NCBI GenBank assembly: GCA_030837425.1
Contig: JAUPLJ010000022.1
Location: forward strand, 1 to 8,578
Length of the DNA: 8,578 nucleotides
From: Patescibacteria group bacterium
GTDB lineage: Bacteria > Patescibacteriota > Minisyncoccia > Phycocordibacterales > UBA5272
Direction of reading: 5' to 3'
The notes under the pieces were generated by a model. It was not told the origin of the DNA, ran no database searches, and was given only the letters and a program-made list of their open reading frames with translations. The translations under genes and the position numbers were made by a program. Below are positions 3,471 to 8,578 of this stretch, one piece after another; within the stretch, counting starts at the first letter, position 1, and every line of letters starts with the position of its first letter.

Positions 3471-5321
3471 ATGACTATAAATGAAGTGCGGAGAAAATAT
3501 TTAGAATTTATGAAGAGTAAGGGCCACGTTGTCCTACAATCTTCATCTTTAGTCCCTGAAAATGATCCTACAACCCTTTTTACTGCTGCTGGAATGCAGC
3601 CAATGATTAATTATATTTTAGGTGAAAAGCACCCAATGGGCACTCGTATAGCTGACACGCAAAAATGCTTTCGCTCTCAAGATATTGAAGAAATCGGAGA
3701 CAATAGACATACAACTTTTTTTGAAATGCTTGGCAATTGGAGCTTTGGAGATTATTTCAAAAAGGATCAGATAGCTTTTATGTATGAATTTTTGACTGAT
3801 AAAAATGTCGGACTTGGACTTTCAAAAGATAGATTATATTTTTCTTGCTACACAGGAAATGAAAATCTTGGTTTACCAAAAGATGATGAATCAAAAAACT
3901 TTTGGTTAGAAAATGGAATAGACGAAAGCCATGTCAAATTTTATGATGAAAGTAAAAATTGGTGGAGTAGATCTGGAATACCAGAAAAAATGCCTGAAGG
4001 AGAGCCTGGTGGACCAGATTCTGAAATGTTTTTTGATTTTGATCCAAAAGGAGAAAAGCAAATCCACGCAAATAGTAAATTTAAAAATGAAGCCTGCCAT
4101 CCAAATTGTGATTGTGGAAGATTTATAGAAATTGGAAATAGTGTTTTTATTCAATACAAAAAAACAGGAGATAAATTAGTTGAATTAGAGCAAAAGAACG
4201 TAGATTTTGGTGGAGGATTAACAAGAATGGCAGCAGCGACAGTTGATGACAATGATATTTTTAATTTAGATGTATTTACAGATGCAAAAAATATTTTAGA
4301 AAACATATCTAGTAAAAATTATAATGAGAATGAAGAAAATAAAATTAATTTTAGAATAATTTTTGACCATATTCATGCTGCGACATTTCTAATTGGTGAT
4401 GGAGTAGTGCCAGGAAACAAAGATCAGATGTATTTTGTGAGAAGGCTTTTGCGCCGCGCTATAGTCGCTGGACACAAATTAAATATTCATGAAAATTTTA
4501 CAAAGAGTGTCGCAGAGACTTTTATAACTAATTATAAAGAGGCAGAAGAATATCTGGGAGATAATCTTTCAAAACATAGGGAAAAGATTTTAGATGAATT
4601 AGATAAAGAAGAAATTAAATTTAGAAAAACTTTAAATTCTGGAATGAAAGAATTTGAAAAAATTTCTCACAAAGATATAAATGGAGAAGCGGCTTTTAAT
4701 TTGCTTCAAAGCTTTGGATTCCCAATCGAGCTTACAACAGAGCTCGCAAATGATGCGAAAATAAAAGTAGATTTAGAAGGCTTTAATAAATTAAAGATTG
4801 AGCATGCAGAAAAAAGTAGGACATCAAGCGAAGGGATGTTTAAAGGAGGCTTAGCTGATCAAGGAGAAGCGACCACCGCTCTCCACACGACCTGCCACTT
4901 GATGCTTGAAGGTATGAAAAAAGTTTTAGGTGAAGGGGTGACTCAAAAAGGAAGTAATATTACTCCAGAAAGACTTCGTTTCGATTTTACATTTACAAGA
5001 AAGATAGAAGATGACGAAAAAAGAAAAATAGAAGATTATGTAAATGATGCAATAAAAAATGGATTTGATGTTTCAATTGATGAGATTCCAAAGAGTATTG
5101 CAAAAGCAGATGGAGTGACAGGAGCATTTTGGGAAAAGTATCCAGAAATAGTAAAAGTTTATACAATGAAAGGGAGTGGTGGAGAAATATATTCTCGAGA
5201 GCTTTGTGGAGGCCCACATGTAGAGAATAGTAATGATTATCTAAAAGGAAAAACTTTTTCTATTATAAAAGAAGAAGCTGTATCTGGTGGAGTACGTAGA
5301 TTTAAAGGAGTATTGAAATAA
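3471..5321 (+). CDS. alaS: Alanyl-tRNA synthetase, short form lacking the C-Ala domain
   Basis: A 616-residue protein charging tRNA-Ala with alanine. The class II catalytic core is at the N-terminus: motif 1 region LVPENDPTTLFTAAGMQPM (27-45), then the motif 2 region RHTTFFEMLGNWSFGDYFK (79-97) and the motif 3 region NVDFGGGLTRMAAATV (243-258). A tRNA-recognition helical region follows, then GMFKGGLADQ (455-464), which begins the editing domain. The editing metal site is present as HTTCH (472-476) and CGGPH (579-583), so clearance of mischarged Ser/Gly is probably kept. The protein stops right after the AVSGGVRR strand of the editing domain. Bacterial AlaRS is usually near 870 residues, so the C-Ala domain is missing. 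The catalytic domain also carries an unusual Cys cluster, CHPNCDC (209-215). No SD precedes ATG 3471. Cytosolic. Confidence 0.96.
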   Translation: MTINEVRRKYLEFMKSKGHVVLQSSSLVPENDPTTLFTAAGMQPMINYILGEKHPMGTRIADTQKCFRSQDIEEIGDNRHTTFFEMLGNWSFGDYFKKDQIAFMYEFLTDKNVGLGLSKDRLYFSCYTGNENLGLPKDDESKNFWLENGIDESHVKFYDESKNWWSRSGIPEKMPEGEPGGPDSEMFFDFDPKGEKQIHANSKFKNEACHPNCDCGRFIEIGNSVFIQYKKTGDKLVELEQKNVDFGGGLTRMAAATVDDNDIFNLDVFTDAKNILENISSKNYNENEENKINFRIIFDHIHAATFLIGDGVVPGNKDQMYFVRRLLRRAIVAGHKLNIHENFTKSVAETFITNYKEAEEYLGDNLSKHREKILDELDKEEIKFRKTLNSGMKEFEKISHKDINGEAAFNLLQSFGFPIELTTELANDAKIKVDLEGFNKLKIEHAEKSRTSSEGMFKGGLADQGEATTALHTTCHLMLEGMKKVLGEGVTQKGSNITPERLRFDFTFTRKIEDDEKRKIEDYVNDAIKNGFDVSIDEIPKSIAKADGVTGAFWEKYPEIVKVYTMKGSGGEIYSRELCGGPHVENSNDYLKGKTFSIIKEEAVSGGVRRFKGVLK

Positions 5322-5325
5322 TTCA

Positions 5326-5334
5326 TGATAAAAT
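5326..5334 (+). promoter_or_regulatory. Extended -10 giving a predicted leaderless mRNA at 5341
   Basis: TGa-TAAAAT (5326-5334) ends exactly six bases before ATG 5341, so transcription should begin at the A of the start codon. It starts four bases after the alaS stop. No -35 at a good distance and no SD are present. Confidence 0.55.
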
Positions 5335-5340
5335 ATATAC

Positions 5341-5820
5341 ATGAATCAAAACTATCTTGAGAAATTTTTAGATATAAAAGTTTTTAATGATCACACCATA
5401 GTAAATTATTGGAATGATAATGTACTTTGCTATTCTCATAAATTTGATACTGGTATTTCAAAGATAGAAAATAATCTTGTAAGTGAAATTATTCTAAGTG
5501 ATTGGGTGAGTGGGATTATGTATGCACTTCACAACATTTCTTTACTTGATAGAGTCCCAACATTTATTTATCTTGAAACAGAAAAATATGGGAGCGTATT
5601 TGAAAAAGTTTTAAAAAATAAAAATACTTATTCACAGTTTTATATTGAAAATGCAAAACATGGCAAAGGAGTACATGTTATAATAAAAAAAGTAAATTTT
5701 GCGAATATAAATAGTAGAAACGATGGTCTTAATTCGCATTTAAATTTAGAAGAAAAAGGTAAAAATAAATCTAAATCATATGAGGGATATACGAAAGCGA
5801 TATCAAAATTCAAAATCTAG
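5341..5820 (+). CDS. Uncharacterised protein encoded ahead of the baseplate-J-like gene
   Basis: A 159-residue protein of no family I can name with confidence. It is probably cytoplasmic, with no signal peptide or membrane helix. The first 120 residues look like an alpha/beta fold; the last 35 (from about 125) are polar, Lys/Asn/Ser-rich and probably disordered. The segment SEIILSDWVSGIMYALHNI (48-66) followed by VPTFIYLETE (72-81) is faintly like the end of an actin-like ATPase of the PilM/FtsA kind, where a helix is followed by a strand and a Gly-rich nucleotide loop. The Gly-rich loop is absent here, so this is only a weak suggestion. Its 3' end overlaps the baseplate-J-like gene by 41 bases in another frame, suggesting co-translation and a linked role at the envelope. 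Confidence 0.7.
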   Translation: MNQNYLEKFLDIKVFNDHTIVNYWNDNVLCYSHKFDTGISKIENNLVSEIILSDWVSGIMYALHNISLLDRVPTFIYLETEKYGSVFEKVLKNKNTYSQFYIENAKHGKGVHVIIKKVNFANINSRNDGLNSHLNLEEKGKNKSKSYEGYTKAISKFKI

Positions 5821-7222
5821 TGCCCATGTGGTCTCTAGTGTCAAAAATGAAAAACATATAAACTCCAAAGCCAGAGAGCTTGTTAAGGAAGCAGAAATGT
5901 TTGAAAAAAATGATTATAAAAAAGAAATAGAATACGACAGAAGCGGAAAACCTATAATGAAAGCAGCAGATCATTTTGATTTTAAAAAACATAATGGCAG
6001 AGGAAAAAAAGACGAGCTTGATGTTTTAAAAAGGCAAGCCTTTTTTGATAGTCAAAGAAGAGAGTTTGACGAAGGCGATATAAAAGATTTTAGAAGAAAA
6101 AGAAGTAATAAAAAGAAATTGAAAGATATACTATTTTATTCTGCCATCATTTTAATAATAGGAATAGGGCTTTTATGGAGCTTTGTATTTAATTCAGCTA
6201 CTATTACAATAACCCCTAAATATAAAGATTTAGAAGTATCAGACACTTTCCTTCTATTTAAAGACGACATATTGATCGATAATTCTTCTTCTACTTTATC
6301 AAAAACAGTTTTAAAATCTGCCCCAAAACAAATAAATCAAAAAGCCACAGGAATAATAACCATATACAACAATTCTTCAGAAGCGCCACAGACTTTAATA
6401 AAGAATACAAGATTCCAAACAGCAGACGGGAAAGTATTTAGAATAATAGACAGCGTTGTCGTTCCTGGAAAGAAAGGAAGCACTCCCGGGTCTATAGATG
6501 CAAAAGTCTCAGCAGATTCTTACGGAGCTGATTATAATATTGGAGCGACAGACTTTAAGATCCCAGGGTTTAAAGGTATTCAAAAATACAATCTATTTTA
6601 TGGAAAATCTACATCAGCTATGACAGGTGGTATTTCTGGCACTGTTTCTGTCGTTTCTAATGATGATATTACTATAGCGAACAGAGATTTGAAGCCATCT
6701 TTAAATGATATTTCAGATAGTGCAGCAAGAAAGATTGCTCATGATGGATATTTTAGTCTTTACGATAATCTTATAATAAATTATTCCGATAACCAGAGCT
6801 CACTCATGACTAGTGGTGAAAATTCTTATATATTGACAGCCAACTCAATGCTTATTTCTATTAAAAAAGAAATATTAGCAAAGATGATAGCTCAGCAAGT
6901 ATTAAAAGATAATTTTAATTCAGATGAGATGGTTAGGATTGATGATATAAGTAATCTTACATTTACACTAGACCCTGATATGGACTTAATCAATTCAAAT
7001 ATTTTAAAGGTTTTAATTACAGGGAAAGTTAGGATTATATGGGATTACAATAAAAACAATATAATAAATTCTTTATCTGGACAAAAGTCTTCCATCTTCG
7101 GAGAAGTTTTAAAAGATTATAATTCATCCATAATTGAATCAAATTACAAAATTAGTCCTTTTTGGCTTAAATCTTTTCCAAAGAGTGTAAATAAAATAAA
7201 GATAGATGAAAATCTAAAATAA
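5780..7222 (+). CDS. Single-pass membrane protein with baseplate-J-like extracytoplasmic domain
   Basis: A 480-residue protein. Residues 1-115 are a highly charged, Lys/Arg/Asp/Glu-rich cytoplasmic region ending in RRKRSNKKKLK. A single membrane span follows at about 116-138 (ILFYSAIILIIGIGLLWSFV). The outside part begins SATITITPK and contains the baseplate-J-like core at about 188-285: KATGIITIYNNSSEAPQTL, then TRFQTADGKVFR, VVPGKKGSTPGS, DYNIGATDFKIPGFKG and KSTSAMTGG. This set resembles proteins annotated 'baseplate J/gp47-like' that are common in Patescibacteria genomes; the link is from memory of the family. Residues 286-480 continue as beta/alpha sequence without a motif I know. No other phage tail genes are nearby, so an envelope role is more likely than a contractile device. 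ATG 5780 overlaps the previous gene by 41 bases; no SD is evident. Confidence 0.82.
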   Translation: MRDIRKRYQNSKSSAHVVSSVKNEKHINSKARELVKEAEMFEKNDYKKEIEYDRSGKPIMKAADHFDFKKHNGRGKKDELDVLKRQAFFDSQRREFDEGDIKDFRRKRSNKKKLKDILFYSAIILIIGIGLLWSFVFNSATITITPKYKDLEVSDTFLLFKDDILIDNSSSTLSKTVLKSAPKQINQKATGIITIYNNSSEAPQTLIKNTRFQTADGKVFRIIDSVVVPGKKGSTPGSIDAKVSADSYGADYNIGATDFKIPGFKGIQKYNLFYGKSTSAMTGGISGTVSVVSNDDITIANRDLKPSLNDISDSAARKIAHDGYFSLYDNLIINYSDNQSSLMTSGENSYILTANSMLISIKKEILAKMIAQQVLKDNFNSDEMVRIDDISNLTFTLDPDMDLINSNILKVLITGKVRIIWDYNKNNIINSLSGQKSSIFGEVLKDYNSSIIESNYKISPFWLKSFPKSVNKIKIDENLK

Positions 7223-7231
7223 TGCTATATT
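7223..7231 (+). promoter_or_regulatory. Extended -10 giving a predicted leaderless infA mRNA
   Basis: TGc-TATATT (7223-7231) ends exactly six bases before ATG 7238, the same spacing as at 5341. It begins directly after the stop codon at 7220-7222. No -35 or SD is visible. Confidence 0.6.
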
Positions 7232-7237
7232 CACTGT

Positions 7238-7540
7238 ATGAGTTCAAATTTCAATAATAATAAGAATAAAAGTAAAAGTAAAAAAAGTAATAATAAGAAT
7301 AAAAAGAAGCGAGAAGATTTCGAAGTTTCTAATAACGAAGATTTAGAAGTCAAAGAAGGTAGGGTTATAGAAGCATTACCAGCAGCTCTTTTTAGAGTTA
7401 AATTCGCAGATGGAAAAGATTTAATCTGTTTCCTTAGAGGTAAAATAAAAGTCTTTAAAATAAAGATTTTAGTAGGGGATAAAGTCCTTGTAGAAATAGA
7501 TCCTTATGGAGGAAAAGGCAGGATAGTGAGGAGAATGTAG
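7238..7540 (+). CDS. infA: Translation initiation factor IF-1 with an N-terminal extension
   Basis: A 100-residue protein. IF-1 binds the ribosomal A site on the 30S subunit and works with IF-2 and IF-3 during initiation. Residues 38-100 form the S1-type OB fold: EGRVIEALPAALFRVKFADG, then FLRGKIK, ILVGDKVLVEIDPY and KGRIVRR, matching IF-1 along its length. Ordinary IF-1 is about 72 residues; here about 35 extra residues, almost all Asn, Lys and Ser (MSSNFNNNKNKSKSKKSNNK and on), precede the fold. The extension seems real: no ATG, GTG or TTG lies in frame between 7241 and the OB fold, and ATG 7238 has an extended -10 at the leaderless distance. It is followed by rpmJ, as in most bacteria, but preceded by a surface-protein gene rather than map or secY. 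Confidence 0.94.
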   Translation: MSSNFNNNKNKSKSKKSNNKNKKKREDFEVSNNEDLEVKEGRVIEALPAALFRVKFADGKDLICFLRGKIKVFKIKILVGDKVLVEIDPYGGKGRIVRRM

Positions 7541-7556
7541 ATCTACTCTTATAGAT

Positions 7557-7585
7557 TTGCATTCTTTGTAAATTTATAGTATACT
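7557..7585 (+). promoter_or_regulatory. Predicted promoter of the rpmJ-rpsM-rpsK operon
   Basis: TTGCAT (7557-7562), an ideal 17-base spacer and TATACT (7580-7585). The start near 7592 gives a leader of about 42 nt to rpmJ. An inverted repeat, TTATAGT (7574-7580) and ACTATAA (7596-7602), surrounds the -10 and the start site and could be an operator or a small leader fold. Confidence 0.55.
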
Positions 7586-7633
7586 CGTACTACAAACTAT
7601 AAGTTAGTTATTTATTTTGTGCTCTAATTTTTC

Positions 7634-7747
7634 ATGAAAGTAAAATCATCATTAAAAAAAATTTGCGGTAATTGTAAAATGATAAAGCGAGATGGAGTTC
7701 TTCGCGTTATTTGCACTAATCCAAAACATAAGCAAGCACAAGGATAA
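7634..7747 (+). CDS. rpmJ: Large-subunit ribosomal protein bL36
   Basis: ATG 7634 to TAA 7745-7747 encodes 37 residues, beginning MKVKSSLKKICGNCKMIKRD and ending RVICTNPKHKQAQG. This is the full usual length of bL36. All four zinc ligands are kept (C11, C14, C27, H32), so it is the zinc-binding C+ form. bL36 binds 23S rRNA late in assembly of the 50S subunit. The gene lies between infA and rpsM, its canonical place. There is no SD: CTCTAATTTTTC precedes the ATG. It is the first gene after the promoter at 7557-7585 and is separated from rpsM by 21 bases. Confidence 0.96.
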   Translation: MKVKSSLKKICGNCKMIKRDGVLRVICTNPKHKQAQG

Positions 7748-7768
7748 TTTAATATAATACATTTATTT

Positions 7769-8149
7769 ATGCGTATCGCCGGTATAACAATTCCAGAAAA
7801 GAAAAGATTAGAAGTCGCTTTGACAGCGGTTTATGGTATTGGCAGACCAAAAGCAAAAGAGATTCTTAATAAACTCGATATAGATTTAGGCAAAAGAGCT
7901 GAAGAATTAACAGCTGATGAAGAAAAAGAGATAAAAAAAGAAATCGAAGTCTTTAAAATAGAAGGAGATCTAAGAAGAGACACTCAACTTAATATTAAAA
8001 GATTAAAAGATATTAAGTGCTACAGAGGTACCCGTCATTTAAAACATCTTCCAGTAAGAGGACAAAGAACAAAGACTAATAATCGTACTGTGAGAGGAAA
8101 TGCTAGAAGAACCATGGGTTCAGGTAGAAGAAAAACAGAAAAAACATAA
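7769..8149 (+). CDS. rpsM: Small-subunit ribosomal protein uS13
   Basis: A 126-residue protein of normal length. The N-terminus MRIAGITIPEKKRLEVALTA, the helix-hairpin-helix region VYGIGRPKAKEIL, then RDTQLNIKRLKDIKCYRGTR and the basic tail LPVRGQRTKTNNRTVRGNAR are all diagnostic of uS13. It sits in the head of the 30S subunit, makes intersubunit bridges with the 50S and contacts the P-site tRNA through its basic tail. No SD precedes ATG 7769; a TATAAT at 7753-7758 may only be A/T-rich intergenic sequence. The gene order rpmJ-rpsM-rpsK is that of the bacterial alpha operon. Confidence 0.97.
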   Translation: MRIAGITIPEKKRLEVALTAVYGIGRPKAKEILNKLDIDLGKRAEELTADEEKEIKKEIEVFKIEGDLRRDTQLNIKRLKDIKCYRGTRHLKHLPVRGQRTKTNNRTVRGNARRTMGSGRRKTEKT

Positions 8150-8159
8150 AAATAAAATT

Positions 8160-8578
8160 ATGGGAAAGAAACGCGTAGTAAAACAAATGGGATCAGGAAT
8201 AGATAATGCTCTTAAAGCAAGATCATTAGCTAAAGGACTAAAAAAGAAAGTATCTGAAGGTATTCTCTATGTTGAATCAACATACAACAACACAAAGCTT
8301 ACTTTGACCGATGTAAAAGGTAATGTTATGACATGGTCAACATCAGGATCTTTAGGTTTTAAAGGCGCTAAAAAAGGTACTCCTTTTGCAGCTGGAAAGA
8401 TTGCAGAAGTTCTTGGTGAAAAAGCATCTCTAGCAGGTGTAAAAAGTGTAAAGATTATTGTTAAAGGTGTTGGCTCTGGAAGAGAGGCGGCTATCAGATC
8501 ATTTGCAGCATATGGACTTGAAATAACTTCAATAGAAGATCAGACCCCAGTCCCACACAATGGTCCAAAACCAAAGAA
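8160..8578 (+). CDS. rpsK: Small-subunit ribosomal protein uS11 (3' end cut by window)
   Basis: ATG 8160 starts ten bases after the rpsM stop, with no SD (AATAAAATT precedes it). The 139 visible residues include the uS11 hallmarks: EGILYVESTYNNTKLTLTDV, then SGSLGFKGAKKGTPFAA, GVGSGREAAIRSF and, near the end, TPVPHNGPKPK. The Asn-Gly in PHNG is the site that becomes isoaspartate in E. coli S11. Only the last few basic residues and the stop are missing. uS11 lies on the 30S platform beside the mRNA exit channel, where it helps hold the 3' end of 16S rRNA. The 20 or so residues before the conserved core (MGKKRVVKQMGSGIDNALKA) form a basic N-terminal arm. It is co-transcribed with rpsM. Confidence 0.97.
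   Translation, partial: MGKKRVVKQMGSGIDNALKARSLAKGLKKKVSEGILYVESTYNNTKLTLTDVKGNVMTWSTSGSLGFKGAKKGTPFAAGKIAEVLGEKASLAGVKSVKIIVKGVGSGREAAIRSFAAYGLEITSIEDQTPVPHNGPKPK

Noticed and set aside
3931..4128. Open frames on both strands inside alaS (also 4993-5217 minus)
   Set aside because: They lie wholly within a well-recognised alaS and have no initiation signals.
5780..7222. Phage tail or contractile injection system
   Set aside because: Only a baseplate-J-like domain is present, on a membrane-anchored protein; no sheath, tube, spike or tape-measure gene is in the window.
7537..7546. 10-bp perfect palindrome GTAGATCTAC across the infA stop codon
   Set aside because: No loop, part of it is coding, and a single occurrence of this length is unremarkable.
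7753..7758. TATAAT in the rpmJ-rpsM gap
   Set aside because: No -35, no extended TG, and ten bases rather than six before ATG 7769. It is probably A/T-rich intergenic sequence within the operon.

Overview
The window is AT-rich (roughly 30% GC by eye) and looks like chromosomal DNA from a member of the Candidate Phyla Radiation (Patescibacteria), probably of the Parcubacteria/Paceibacteria type. The evidence is: an alanyl-tRNA synthetase that ends directly after its editing domain; a membrane-anchored protein with the baseplate-J-like domain common in these genomes; a small C39-like papain-fold protein of a type I recall from the same genomes; nearly complete lack of Shine-Dalgarno (SD) sites; and A/T-rich gene starts. 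The standard code applies: no TGA codon interrupts any gene, and all 12 visible gene ends are TAA or TAG. The lineage is an inference from these traits; no rRNA is present.

Layout. 1-395: 3' end of a GT-B glycosyltransferase. 396-737: no conventional protein gene, but dense in RNA features: a promoter, a possible 10-codon mini-ORF with its own SD and an intrinsic terminator, then an extended -10, tRNA-Trp(CCA) and a GC-rich palindromic hairpin. 738-1620: two closely spaced genes, an unknown basic coiled-coil-like protein and a C39-like cysteine peptidase with no signal peptide. 1686-2312: a nitroreductase between its own promoter and terminator. 2437-2985: an unknown protein, again between a strong promoter and a perfect terminator. 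3094-3438: a small membrane protein of about three spans. 3471-5321: alaS. 5341-7222: an unknown gene overlapping, by 41 bases, a gene for a single-pass baseplate-J-like surface protein. 7238-8578: infA, rpmJ, rpsM and rpsK (cut by the window edge), the classical junction of the spc and alpha ribosomal operons, but without secY/adk/map in front of infA.

How it fits together. alaS, tRNA-Trp, IF-1, L36, S13 and S11 are translation housekeeping. The glycosyltransferase and the baseplate-J-like protein point to the cell surface. Regulation looks simple: several promoters carry an extended -10 (TGn before the -10 hexamer). In two clear cases (5341 and 7238) and one probable case (3094) the -10 lies so close to the ATG that the mRNA should be leaderless. 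Only the mini-ORF at 501 and the gene at 738, on either side of tRNA-Trp, have recognisable SD sites. No CRISPR array, transposase, integrase or defence gene is visible. The least explained parts are the 413-737 RNA-dense region and the unknown genes at 738, 2437 and 5341.
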